DNA from: Hermatobates lingyangjiaoensis
Taxonomy: Eukaryota; Arthropoda; Insecta; Hemiptera; Hermatobatidae
NCBI GenBank assembly: GCA_026182355.1
Contig: JAPFBL010000068.1
Span: 4,419,001 to 4,483,000 of the forward strand
Length of the DNA stretch: 64,000 nt
Direction: 5' to 3'
Shown: piece after piece, positions 1-11,734 of the stretch
Position numbering within the stretch: position 1 is the first letter of the stretch
How the letters are laid out: every line of letters begins with the position of its first letter
Made by a program: the position numbers and the translations under genes
The notes under the pieces: model-generated
Told to the model about the DNA's origin: nothing
The model's input: the letters and a program-made list of their open reading frames with translations, nothing else
Databases searched by the model: none

Positions 1-670
1 CACAATGGACTGACCTAAGATAAAAAGATTTTTCAAGCTTTTTGTGGTTTATAGCGCAGACGTGTTGTTACAAACCAACCGATATACATATGTTAGCTTA
101 CAACCCCTTCAAACCAAAATTCTTAAAAACCCCCTCACCTGAAATTCTATGAGTTCAACAAAATTATATACCGACATTTATTTCTTTTGTTTCTAATTTT
201 ACGGTAGAGGATATAAGCTATTTCATAATATACTCTCGACGGATCAAGTTAATTTAACTATAAAAGACATTTAAAAACAGTTGGTCCAAAATGGTTGATT
301 TTTTTTAAAAACAATAAATAATTAAGTCAGAAGTATCAGTTTTATGGACTGTCACAAGGATGTTACCACTCAGTTTCTGTTGATCATGCCAACTGTTATT
401 TGTAATTGGCAATTTCTCAGTATGTTTAAAAACAATAATATAATAGCTGAAGTAAAAAATAAAAGGAAATTGTTTTGAAATATCATAAAGTAACTTTAAT
501 AAAAAGAGTTTTAGTACAAATGGCACCTGTTATATTACTTTTGAAAAAGTTTATGAGCATAGAGAGATAGGGTTTTATATCCTATTTATTGTTACTTTTA
601 TAGGTTGTTATCGATGAATTTATTACATTTATCGCTTTCAGACAATAACGTTGGTTTCGATTTGTTGCAG
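1..670. other. AT-rich non-coding segment with possible Helitron-like edge
   Basis: No coding exon is visible. Read on the minus strand from about 205 down to 60, the sequence runs 'GAAATAAATGTCGGTATATA' and then a G-rich stretch. It loosely resembles the 5' edge of the Helitron at 6426 ('GAAATAAATGTTGGTCTGTG'). The likeness is short, so this may be a decayed Helitron 5' end or chance. The last 40 bases (about 630-670) are the intron 3' end preceding the exon at 671. Confidence 0.35.
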
Positions 671-791
671 ACAAAACAGTGAATAACCTGCAGACTCGAT
701 TCGCCCGCCTGATGGCAGAGTATCTCAGCCAACACACTAAGTTGAAGCAGAGAATTGCAAAAATAGAGAGGCGCTCAGATCGCAAACAAGG
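671..791 (+). CDS. Probable internal coding exon, coiled-coil-like
   Basis: A 121-nt exon candidate lies between a good acceptor (…TTTGTTGCAG at 661-670) and a consensus donor (GG|GTAAGC, GT at 792). Only one frame is open throughout: two leading bases, then 39 codons, then two bases, so it would enter and leave with split codons. The peptide starts with the motif TVNNLQTRFARLMAEYLSQH and continues KLKQRIAKIERRSDRKQ. It is rich in K, R, E and Q with regularly spaced L/I, as in an amphipathic helix or coiled coil. Local GC is higher than in its flanks. I do not recognise the family. The other exons of this gene are not visible in the window; a + strand gene entering from the left is the simplest reading. 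It could be a chance open frame, but two good splice sites and the composition argue for a real exon. Confidence 0.5.
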
Positions 792-3700
792 GTAAGCTAT
801 GCATCACTCACTGGATATCTGTTTTGCACTTGCAAATTTTTTCAGCGCCCTCGAACAATAATTCATGTTACCTTATTTAAGCCCTTGACTTGACACTTGT
901 GAATACTAATAAATCCTCCCTCTCAAACATTCCAATTGATTCATGTTTAGAAGGGGTATGCCCAACCCTTCTCAATGGATTCCTTCTTATCTATATGTCA
1001 TCCTTCTTCCTGTTCTTTTGCAATTCCCTTAGTCTACCAATATCACAAATAACATTCCTCATAATCTTCTGACATGAATGTAATTGAGAGATTTCCTGCA
1101 ACACAAGTTTTAATTGGACAAAGAAGTTTTATCTGTTTCAATTTGTTATACTACTCCATGTATTTTTTTAATGTGCCCTTTAATAAAAAAGAATGACTCA
1201 AATTATTTTTAGGGCATTTTTTTGTTTTATTTCTGATAATTTTTTCATAAAATTATACTAAATTTTACTAATTGTATCATTTTTTATTTGACATATAGGG
1301 TTTGGGGAAATAAGTCAAATCTTTTTATTACTGTCCAAGGGAAACATATCTTAAATCTACCACACTTTGATTGTTGAAATCTTTAACCTAAATTTGATAA
1401 AAGAAGCAATTATTTTTTATTTTTTCTGATATGCAACGTTATCAATAAATTTATCTATAAGATAAACAAGCCGAATAGGCTTGTGTAATGTTCTTGATTT
1501 TAAAAAGCGGGTCCTAGAAAATATATCATAGGCACACTTGCGATGATTGAAGAAATACATTAGTATTGTAGAGAATTTACTTACAATTAAGTAAATTTAG
1601 TCCTTTTATTTCCACTATAAAATACATTTAATATTTGGCATATTTTTTATAATTTTTTTTTCTTTTGGTCAAGATAGCAGTTTTAACCGAAATTTTTTGA
1701 GAGATCTGTTACAAAGGAGTGAGTGAGACTCCTTTAACAAATGCATGTTTTTTTTTTTAATATTGGTTATTCCTCTCTTCAGGTGACGTTAATAAGTACT
1801 ACCCTTTAAAGCAAACCCATGATTTATCAATGTTCAACTTTGTTTTTGTATTGTGCGTTTAAATTTGTACTGATGCATTGTTAATGTGTCAAAACGCGTG
1901 GGCTGTCTCCACGTGACCCACGTCGGACACCAACCCAACTGTAGCCCACCTCCACTACATGTTCATTAGAAAAGACCAAAAAACTGCGTGCAAAACGATC
2001 GGTTTGGTTTTGTTTCGTGGTTTTGCATAACCCAAACAAGGGAATTTCGGTACCTAAGGATGAGCACAAAGTTTGTTTTTTCCTCTTTCTTATGCATAAA
2101 TAACTACATCACCTACTACATGTGTATGTGATGTTGCTTCACTTAGTTCTCTTCAGACAATCATTTTAATATGACTCAACACGCCTAAAGAAGAGCACTC
2201 AAACGTCAATCCAATGGGATATTTGAGTACTTCCAAATAGTTTAAGTTCTACAGTTGGAGAGAGTGTAGTACTCAATAAAAACACGTCTTTCAACGAAGT
2301 GTACTGGAACCTATCCCATCGTGTTGTTGGCAGGAATTCTCATTGTGTCTTCTTTGTATTTGCCAGTCTAGTATTGAAAACTAATTGATATTATAAATTT
2401 TCAGTTAGCATTGCATATTATATTACGTTTCTTCCTAATATCAGTTTGATTTTCAATGCTTAATAATTATTTGTTCAAAAGTTTGGCAATTCCAATAAAT
2501 AAGTTAGAAACCTAATGTACACTTTCACTACAACTTCATCTTTAGTTGGAACAAATGTCTATTGAGTTTGATCAACTCAACAAGCCGGGAGAGCTTTCGA
2601 AAGAGTCCAAGTTTGCCTCTTGTATTGATACTCAACTAAAGGAAAGGAAAGAGACTTGATTGAACGAAAACATTTTTCCTAGAGGCCAAATCAGAGCTCA
2701 AACTTTCATGTAAACAAATCCTGTCCTTACTTCGTCAATTTTTTTTTTATAAAAAACGAAAATTCCTATTTAGAAAAATTATACTAAATCAAATGAATTC
2801 CATATGAGTAGAAAAAAATTAATTTTGTTTAATTATATATAAATGCCAATTTTGTTAATAATTAATTTTTACATATTGATGTTTTGTTCTGTTGATGAAA
2901 TATTGTATCTGTGCTAAAGAGAAGTGTATAAATCAGGAGAGCAAGCTTCGACGCGCTGGGAGTAACCATGAAACTGACAATTATTACAGAGTCACAGAAT
3001 AAGACTCGAGCTTGAAAGCTGCAATGTATATATTATTCAAAATGACACAAAAGTACATCCTGCTTGTAACATATGTGTGTGACCACATCCCAAACGTGGA
3101 ACTTATTGTTTCCATGTTGCAATCGACCAACCGTTAGCGGTAACTAACCGCAGAGCTACGGTGTTATAGTTGAAAAAATTATAAATCCTTTCAGGAATTT
3201 GTCTATAATATAGATTTTTATATTTTTTGAACCGTTAAATTAGATTTCAATTTAACATTCAATTTCAACATTATTTTAATTATTTCCAATTCAATGAGCA
3301 AAGTTTTAGAGATATTGAACTGTTCTTAATTTATAACTAATTCAATGATTTGTTTTATAACTATTATTAACACTTTATGACTGAAGAGTATTAAAAAACT
3401 CATTTAAGCAAAATGTGATATATTTGTAATCTATAAATTAGGCACTTAGCAAATAATGGCCTCTCTCTTATTGTGTTATTGTGTTGGGGAAAGAAAAAAA
3501 ATACAGCATTTATGTGAATATCTACAACCTTGAACAATTTACATAAAGTTTAAATTACTATTATTCACTTAAAACAAAGCCATAATTGTGCAGGTTGCTT
3601 GGTCCAGCCTTGGTATCAACTCCGTCTGTTTTGGAAATTAGTACTTGAAATATAGTTGTTTCAGTCCAAAAATTCAGTTTAATGACACTTAAATTATGAA

Positions 3701-4849
3701 CATTATTGTTAGTTATTTTTAAGCAAAAAATAGAATAATATTGATAATTTTTTCTTTATTGAGGTTCATAAGCTGTATTAATTTTTACGATCGAAATGAC
3801 GAATATGAAATTTTTGCTTGCTAAAACAAGGTACATAACTGGTATACCATTATTTTGCTCAAGAAACATAAAACATTTTTTTAATTCAACATGCGCTGTC
3901 ATGATTAAATTGAATATGCGTGTGAGAATGATGCTGTAGATTCTACAGATAGAAATGATAACCAGGGACAGAAAGAGAAAACAAAGCCTGAACAAAAACA
4001 AGGGAGCATTGTACCTTAAGGACCATCCATTTAAGACCATCCCTACTACAAAAGGGGGGAGAATATGACGCTGCGGAATAATATTTCAAAAAAGAATGAA
4101 AAACATGAATGAGCAACAAGCTCAGCGAAACTGCTCTCAGCAAAAGCATATACTGTTCTATCAGATGAAAATTACCACGACAGTTAAACTATATAATTAT
4201 GTGATATTTAACTTTTGTCATTTACTTTATTACCACTTTATATTACTTTATTGCCACTAACTTTGTCCACCACTGACCCATCCCTTCTCACACGCTACAC
4301 TGTCATATTAACTAATCCTTTCTAAATTACCCTTTGGCTTTTATAACATAGTTCTTACTAAAATTGTTAATTATATTTGATAAAAATATAAATTACTATT
4401 TATATTTTTATAGACCTACCTTATTACTATTGAAATCTGTATTAAAAAATCGGAGTATCTGAAGATCAAAGCGAATTCTCAGTATGGCTCTGGAACAATA
4501 TCAGCTTAGAAAAATTCAAGCTGTTTTTGAAGTGTCCCATGCATATGTACATTCAGCAATACATCGAGGAAGAACGAAGGAACAGGTTTATTATTTCAAC
4601 TAAGAAGTTGTACTAGTTCCTAATCAATAAAAAAGTTTTAAATAAACTTACTGGTGACTCACACATCTTCAATAGGATGAAGTTTTGTGAAAAATACTGC
4701 TGAGACCCAGCGATCAATTTCTTTTTGCTTACCATCATCAGATATTGCTTTTTTGTTTTCTGAGTTACTGTGTAATGATCAAGAATGAATGTAGTGGCCC
4801 TGCACCAGTGTTCATTGAGGCTTTGTTCCTTTATGGTCCTCTAATTAAT
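792..4849. other. AT-rich intron/intergenic DNA, no recognised gene
   Basis: Long AT-rich stretch with poly(A)/poly(T) runs and no convincing exon. A slightly GC-richer patch at about 1880-2060 and another at about 2930-3160 carry no recognisable domain. Short open frames here, such as 3756-4149 on the minus strand, are low-complexity and hydrophobic and lack flanking splice signals. Confidence 0.5.
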
Positions 4850-5130
4850 TCCAGGGTGGCTTCAAAAGGCCCTCCCATGCCATTCACCTCTGAGGGATGA
4901 CCGTTAACTGACTGTTTATCTGTGCCACAAGCATAAACAAGTCACAGGGCGGATATTTGAGAAGATGGGATTGTTCTTATCTCAACGAGAGTTCAATCAT
5001 GGTCAGCTGTATGTAGCATTTTCAAGAGTTCAAATGTAAGAGTTAAGGTCATGGACACAGACAAGGAAGAGTACAGTAGACAACGTAACAGTAAAGGACA
5101 GACAGCGAGTAGAAACATTTACATAATAAT
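4850..5130 (+). pseudogene. Helitron helicase C-terminal remnant
   Basis: Degraded end of a PIF1-like Helitron RepHel helicase, the enzyme that drives rolling-circle transposition. The conserved C-terminal pieces appear in order but in different frames: a weak 'PFTLKRRQFPV'-like stretch at about 4878-4925, INKSQG at about 4935-4953, and HGQLYVAFSRVQM (helicase motif VI region) at about 4998-5036. An RVKVMDTDKEE-like tail follows. At least one frameshift separates KSQG from HGQLYVAFSRV and a stop follows VQM, so it cannot be functional. No Helitron CTAGT terminus was found just downstream. The upstream part (4440-4850) may be more helicase but is too decayed to align by eye. It is a separate fragment from the Helitron sequences at 5461-7596, which lie on the opposite strand. 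Confidence 0.7.
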
Positions 5131-5460
5131 AAAACATAAGTAAATACAATAACTAACATCTGATTATACATCATATAGCTATTTTTATTCATTCACTTCC
5201 TTCTATAATTATGAATCCTCATGATCTTACAGTGTCTGTTTCTAAATACTGAATTAATTTACTCTTTTAGTTTTTGCGGAAATTCCACTAGACTAAATAT
5301 ATACTACAATGAATAATATTACTTAACAAAAATAAGTTTCCATTACTAATCTAAATAGCAAGAAACAAACTAACTAAAACCTAATAGTTATTTATTAACC
5401 AGCTACATACCGCCTAGCGATCAATGATGTGTGCTAACAATAAATAATTTAATTTAGTAT

Positions 5461-6426
5461 TTAATTATTAACATAATGGCTGACCCAAGAGACGCTGTCA
5501 ATAATCACACTGGGATGAATGCTGTCATTATGATTAGTATGGTAGTGGACTGCATGGTAATTCAGAGTAGCGTCAGTGGTTCTTCTGGATCGAGCAGTGC
5601 TTACTCCAGCGGTTTGCAGTCCGGATTCTCGTCCCACCTTTGTTTCTAATAAAAGAGCTCGACCATTAAGTTCTTGATCGGGTTTCAATCTTGCTTCTCA
5701 TTGCTCGTTTTTTTCAAATGAACGAACTGGCACATGGATACATTCTCGATTGGTTTTCAATCTTGCTTTTCATTACTCGTTTTTTTCAAATGAACGAACT
5801 GGCACATGGATACATTCTCGATTGGTTTTCAATCTTGCTTTTCATTACTCGTTTTTTTCAAATGAACGAACTGGCACATGGATACATTCTCGATTGGTTT
5901 TCAATCTTGCTTTTCATTGCTCGTTTTTTTCAAATGAACGAGCTGGCACATCGGATACATTCTCGATTGGATTTCAGTCTTGCTTCTCGTCACTCCATTG
6001 TTTCTGAAGATTGCCTTGCCTTATTACTTGGTGCTTGAGACATAGAACAACCGGTCCCTCGTTTTTTGGGAGCCATAACTGCACAAAAATGGCTTTGGAA
6101 AGTGTTAAAAATTAATTTTCTCAGCTTTGAACAGCAATAAACATTTTTAACGAATTAATTCTATATAAATAAAAATGTTGTATTTTTATTTGTATAGAAA
6201 AGAACTTTGCATCAAAGTTTAAAAATTTGCAAATATTATACAAATAATTTAAAATAAATAAATGCATATATAAAATCTGAATTTTTTATCAAAACATAGT
6301 TTTATAAACTTGAAAACCTTTTCTGGCAAGCGTCCAATCATTCCCCAAAGTTTCATCGCAATCGGCTGAACGTTTTAGGAATGCATACGAAATACACAGA
6401 CCAACATTTATTTCTTTTTATATAGA
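5461..6426 (-). mobile_element. Helitron 5' end with decayed RepHel N-terminus
   Basis: On the minus strand the element opens with TC at 6426-6425 (preceded by A, the usual A|T insertion context) followed by TATATAAAAAGAAATAAATG, typical of insect Helitron 5' ends. About 350 bases of leader run to an ATG at 6076. The reading frame begins MAPKKRGTG and reaches RQSSETME-REARLKSNRECI, the Ser/Thr/Arg-rich 24-residue repeat region found at the N-terminus of some Helitron proteins. Frame-breaking TGA/TAA codons occur in the repeat units. After the repeats the frame continues (NEQ-EARLKPDQELNGRALL…) to about 5461, then is lost; no Rep or helicase domain follows on this strand. It is therefore a 3'-truncated, inactive copy of a Helitron different from its neighbour at 6532-7596. 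Confidence 0.75.
5676..6000 (-). repeat. 72-bp tandem repeat, about 4.5 units, in Helitron ORF
   Basis: Units with exact 72-base spacing: the anchor AACGAACTGG (AACGAGCTGG in the last unit) starts at 5721, 5793, 5865 and 5937 on the + strand. Outer partial units are more diverged. Because 72 = 3 x 24, frames stay open across units, which produces repetitive phantom ORFs on the + strand. On the minus strand each unit encodes RECI…SFEKNE..KARLKTN. The inner units share the same TAATGA stop pair, so copying happened after the frame was already broken. Confidence 0.9.
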
Positions 6427-6531
6427 TTTATTAAACCCACTATTTATAAACGCATAATTCTATTACCGCATCATTGACTGAACCCGAAAATTGTCTGCAG
6501 TCTACTATTTTTTTATAACTTTATGAACATA

Positions 6532-7596
6532 ACTAGCAACTGTACCCGTCTTTGACGGAATCAAAAATTCTATTATACATGGTATTCCAAAATACCATGG
6601 AATACCATACCAATTATAGAATTATACTAATACTATAATTAGAAATTATAGAATAGTAGAAAATATCATTATTAGTACATTAGTTAAACATTTGTTTAAC
6701 ATTATTAGTGTTAAACAAATCCCTCAGTATACACCACATTAGCTATCTGTCCTTCAGGTTAATGAAAGAACAAACAGTTGGAACCTCTGACTCTTGAGCA
6801 AGTAAACTACAGTTGACCATGTGCGAAAAACTTGGTCTCGCTTACTTGAATTCCTGCGTTAGACAAAGTTTCCCCTTGTGACTTAGTAAATGTCATTGCA
6901 AAATAGATTCTGACGGGAATTTGCAATCGTTTCAACGGAAACAGATAGTGGTTCGGAATAAATGGTATGGGTGGTATGGGGCTGAGAATTGCTCGTTTAC
7001 AAAACTATTTATTCTTAATTGATAGTACATCCTCGACTCTGGGAAACACATTTTCAATGATGTCAAATACGCAATATATTCATATGCTCAAATGAAATTA
7101 AAAGCGACTAACAATACCTACTTGCCACACCTGTGTGTTTTCAAAACAATCTTGTTTGTGAAGTTAGCAAAATACAGCTTAAAGCCCCCATAACTTCGCT
7201 TTTGCACTGAATTATCAATCTATTTAGAGCCTATATTTTATGTCAGGCATGCAGAAATCTAGTATCAAAGTTTCAGCTCGCTATGTCTTATGGTGGTTGA
7301 GTTTACTTGTGACAAACGATTTTGCTTTATACGTCCATAACTTCATTTCTACGTTGAATTTTCAATCAATTTAGAGCCTATATTTTAAGTTAGACATACT
7401 CAAATCTACTGTAAAAGTTTCAGCTTGATATGTCTTATGGTGGCTGAGTTTACTTCTGACAAAATTTTTCGGACAAACCGACAGAAATTTTTCTAAGGGT
7501 GGATTCGGTTTCTCCAATGTATGAAACATAAAGAAAACTTGAAATGAGTCCGTTCTAAGCAATGTACAGACAAAATCATTATTTTATTTATATCGA
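6532..7596 (-). mobile_element. Complete non-autonomous Helitron (1,065 bp) keeping helicase C-terminus
   Basis: Read on the minus strand, the 5' end is TCGATATAAATAAAATAATG at 7596, preceded by A. The 3' end is the hairpin CCGTCAAAGACGG followed by GTACAGTTGCTAGT, ending at 6532 and followed by T. These are the hallmarks of a Helitron: TC start, 3' hairpin, CTAGT end, insertion between A and T, no target duplication. The inside consists of a leader (7596 to about 7180) joined to the last part of a PIF1-like helicase frame (about 6965-6720). That frame has FPLKRLQIPV, FTKSQGETL, VSETKFFAHGQL and a TAG inside the motif VI block, then CSRVRG. No Rep domain is present, so it would depend on an autonomous partner. 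The same layout recurs at 55765-56829, so this is a propagated deletion derivative rather than random decay. Confidence 0.85.
7185..7480. repeat. 147-bp tandem duplication in the Helitron leader
   Basis: Two adjacent diverged copies share CATAACTTC…, TTTAGAGCCTATATTTTA and TATGTCTTATGGTGG. The CTATATTTTA anchor is at 7231 and 7378, a spacing of 147. The related element at 55765-56829 has a single unit, so this is a family- or copy-specific duplication. Confidence 0.85.
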
Positions 7597-9194
7597 TTAT
7601 CAATTCTGTCAAGTTGAAAGTACCTAATCCATGCACTCAATAGAATTGTTTTTGTATTATGCAGGTAAGAATGAAGTTTAGAACGACAAAATGTATTTTT
7701 ATGAATCCTATTGTTATCATATACTTATATATGTATGATTATATATATTTAGTAGATAATAATAAATTTAATTTGACGCAGATTAACCAAGGTTTAGCCT
7801 CAAAGTAGTCACATATATGACAGAAATAGATTGTTAATCATGTTAATACGTTGTTAAATTGAAGTGTTTTTTAAACTTCTATTCTATTAAAGCAAAAGTT
7901 CTTAGTCATATTGTTGTAATATCTAGAGCCTTACTTCGTGCATAAAACTTATTTACTTTACTTATTTATCTTAACATACGTGGTAAGAGGATGAATTGTT
8001 ATAATAATAACAAGTGTTCTTATTTAACCTGATTAATTTATAAGTGCTGAAGTTAGAAAGCGCTACCAAAGGAATGTCACTGGGATTATTATGTAGGTAC
8101 TGCTCCTTTTAAGAAAAAAATGTTCTTTTAATAAATTTTGAAAAATATTTTACAATGATACACTAAATAATCATGTGTATTTGAAAGTTACCGAGCAGTT
8201 GGTTAAATAGGTTATTCACTTGTATTACGTCAGATGCCAAATGATAAAACCAGTCAGATATAAACTCTTCACATAACAATGAATATCAGTTAAATAAAGG
8301 AATAAAGTTGTTTCATTACCCAACTTTAACTAAATAAGAAGTTTAAAAGTAAACCACAGGTAGATTTTATATCTATCTGCATTTGAGAATACCTTAAATG
8401 TCAAATAGTTGTCATTGAAATAACCTTATATTTTGATTAAAATTATCTTCTAAAATAAAAATTAACAAATCAAAGTACAGATCGTTTTGGTTACCATAGG
8501 ACAGGTACCATGATCTCTGATTCGAACAAGATTTTAACTTACTGATAATACTTGTATGATTCTTAATAACAGTCATTTGTTAAACTAAATAATGTTATTT
8601 TCAGATTGACTCTGTTTACATAGTACTAAACTTTAAAGCATTAATTAATATAATTATTTGTTTTTTAAGGGTATTTATGCAATAAATTGTAAAATAAAAT
8701 AAATTAAAAAATATTAAATGTGATCTTGATATTGAAAAGTTTGATCATTATTGTTTGAAGCATTGTGGTTTGTATATGACGTATTGTTAGCACTTATAGG
8801 TAAAATGACCAAATGGTATTCTTGATAACATTTCTATATAGCGACTGGAGTGTTTGTCTTTAATACAGACTCTAGATGAGAGATTCTGGAGTAATTATCA
8901 GTAGTAGTCTGGTAAGGGTTCTGGACTCTAACACTTCATCCCTCTTGGCCTATTCTCTCTTGACCCTCTCTGTAGTAACATTGCATTGTGTTTCAGATCC
9001 AGCCCTCCCCTTCACGTCGACTAGATTCACTAAGTATAGTTTTATTCATCTATTTTCACCATTCACTTAGGGAGGTGCACTCAACTGCTTGTTTTTTTCA
9101 TGTCTCAGTTATTTGTTAAACACTCTTTAGCTATTTTACCTCAATGTGCACTGCTAAATTGTATCACAACTTAGCATCACTCACCAAAAATTTA
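7597..9194. other. AT-rich non-coding DNA
   Basis: No exon, domain or element boundary recognised. A short open frame at 8876-9070 on the + strand sits in slightly GC-richer DNA but its translation is low-information and it has no clear splice signals. Confidence 0.45.
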
Positions 9195-10804
9195 CACTTT
9201 ACTCTAAGTAAACATAATAACATACTTCTTGAGTATAAAATATATAATGTTCCATTTAGGTATAATATAAATACCTAAATGGGAGATGTTCATTAGTCTT
9301 TCATCCCTGGAGGTGGTACAGATAGTGATTGATCCACTTATCAATATATATGCTTATTTTTGCATATCACACCGCAGATGGATATAATATCATTAGTATA
9401 ACTGCAGTAGTAATAACATGTTTGAAAAACGAAAGTGTAGATTTCGTGTTACGAAATAATCTCTTACAGGAAAACATGGACTTGTTTCAATAGCCAGTGG
9501 ATCTCTTACATAGTTCACCTGACCTCCTTCTACAATGAATATTTAAGACAAATTTTCCCATTTAAAACTTGAAAATATTTCTATTTTGACTAAAAAATGC
9601 CAGAAACATCTAAGAAAAAATGTCTTTTTAAGATTATTTTTAATTTAAGGTGTAGGGTAATTACATTTATTCCTCAAAGAATGTTTTCAAGTTTGAATTA
9701 TGTTTTACATTTCTGGTCTTTTATAGAACTATTATAATTGCTATTATAACTATTATAATAGTTAATGGCTTCCTAGTATTTAATGAAAATCACTTTTCTT
9801 TCTACTTGTCAAAAATCATATAATATACCAATATATATTGGTATATTATACCAATGAACTCTGAGAGAATGTTATCTTTTTCCTGCGTGCTGAACTCTGT
9901 TCTAAGATTGCTTTGAATGTATATTGAGACAAAATATATTAGTAATTAGCCAGTTTTACATAATAAAATCAAAGTTAAAGCCGGCTATTCAGTGTAATTT
10001 AAAAATAACTTTTAAAAATAATAGATATGAACTATTAGACTAGAATAGTGAAAAACTAGGTATTTGTCAACAAACAAAACTCTTCTTTCTTTAGGAAAGA
10101 GTCCATCCCTCACTCTTCAATTGAATTACGTGATTTTTTTTATGAATTGTTAATATTTTTTTAATTTTTTAGTCAAATTTTCATGGTTTTTAATGGACCG
10201 TTTGACGCCAACAAAATTTTGTGAAAATAGAAAATATACTGTAACGTTCGTTTGGTGAATGTAATTTTGAAAAAAGGTTATCTCGACTCATCCGCTACAA
10301 ATTTTCTTATTTTAGGTATAGTTTCATTATGATGCTTTAAATGGTATGGCTTGTATCGCTCTCACAAGCTTTCAGATTGAATTATAAACCCAAATTTATA
10401 CATTTTATAGAAAAAAAATATTTTCTGCTGTTTTGAGTATATTTTTTTTTTATTACTTTTGTGTCCTCAAAGATAATCCCAAAATTTCATGACTTTAGAA
10501 TTAGTAGTTTAGGAGAAAAAAAATGTTGTCCAAAAACAGGTTTTTGGCAAAAAAAAGTGACTTTCTCATAATGCATAATTGCTCCCAATATCAATTTGAA
10601 ATATTAATTTGATCCATCAAAGATTCTGAACCGTATTGTGGCCCCAAACTTTGGATACATGCTCATCCACCTACACACACACTCACACAGACATTATCGA
10701 AAAAACTTCATTAAACGACTTCTGGGACCTCAAGACATATAATTCCGTCAAAATCTCGAGAACAATTTTTTTCACGATCACTGTACTTTACTTATTGTAA
10801 AGTA
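9195..10804 (+). repeat. R16 repeat, copy 1 (about 1.61 kb, full length)
   Basis: Full-length isolated copy of an unclassified repeat found five times in this window. The left end (CACTTTACTCTAAGTAA, near 9195) and right end (TACTTTACTTATTGTAAAGTA, ending at 10804) are inverted versions of one another. The inside matches 43395-44997 along its length: TTGAGTATA…, GGTACAGATAGTGATTGA, a TATCGCTCTCACAAG block, CCATCAAAGATTCT, a CA-rich stretch and CCGTCAAAATCTCGAGA near the right end. No ORF survives. It is more diverged than the 38.5/43.4-kb pair. The terminal inverted repeats suggest a non-autonomous DNA transposon, but no transposase and no clear target duplication are visible, so the class is open. 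Confidence 0.8.
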
Positions 10805-11686
10805 AAACAAATTAATAGTTTTATTTACTTGAACGTGTTACTGCTACTCTTTAGTCATTACACGATTTTTATTTAATGATTATTAATAAGTTTTTAGGAT
10901 CAAATAATGAAGTTATAAATAAATAAAAAAATAAATTGCATAAATTAAAATGCAATACCCAAAAGGAAGTCTGTAAATTGGAGGGTTTCGTATAAACCTG
11001 AATCATTCGTTGTTGCAGTTACCCATTACTTCTAAGAATTTTTTTGATAAAACTAGTTGATTAAAACTAAAGTAAGAAGATGGAATAAGAATACATTAAA
11101 TTGATAAAAGTGACAATATTGGGAGTGTAAGATTAGGCGTGTTTTGGTAAAGCTCCTTGAGGGTCTTCACCTCTGCTGACATAATCAAAACCCTAATCAC
11201 AAAGTTGATGTTCCAGTCACGTTCAACGGTCACGAGTTCAACGAATAGACTTTAATGTATTTTAAAACAAAAATTTTCAAATATAAGCGATTAAAAAAAA
11301 GGAAGTTATATTGTATTATCGAAGCATTTGTATTATTATTAGATAATGATCTTCTCAAAACTAGCTTGAATTGCTTCACAACTTGTTTGATCAGATGAAT
11401 TTTATTGACTTTCTCTAGACTGGAAGTTGCTCTCAATAAAGTTAAAGTACTCATTGACAATAACAATGAGTATTACAATAATTTTATATCTCATATTCTC
11501 TTGATACATTAAAATATCTCTTATTTTAATCACAAAGTACCTAAAAAATATTATAAACTGAATCAGGACAGAACTGTTGGTTCACACAGGTTATCAAATA
11601 TCTGCACTCAGAAGTTAAAACGAGACCACATTGTAAATGGAAGATCGGTAGTACCCCGGTAATCTTGAATTCTCTTTCCTTTATAG
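10805..11686. other. AT-rich non-coding DNA
   Basis: Nothing recognised. Minus-strand open frames at 11230-11466 are low complexity and have no splice signals. Confidence 0.4.
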
Positions 11687-11734
11687 AACTGGTCCAGCCG
11701 TCAACTTTACAGATACGCGAATATACCATACATT
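11687..11734 (+). CDS. Possible 48-nt microexon
   Basis: A strong acceptor (polypyrimidine TTCTCTTTCCTTTATAG, AG at 11685-11686) and a strong donor (ATT|GTAAGT, GT at 11735) enclose exactly 48 bases. All three frames are open; frame 1 reads NWSSRQLYRYANIPYI. The length is a multiple of three, so it could be an in-frame cassette. There is no domain evidence and no neighbouring exon to join it to, so splice sites alone support it. Confidence 0.25.

Noticed and set aside
5691..6038. Two + strand ORFs of 115 and 85 codons with 24-residue internal repeats
   Set aside because: They arise because the minisatellite period (72) is divisible by three. The true coding remnant is the Helitron N-terminus on the minus strand.
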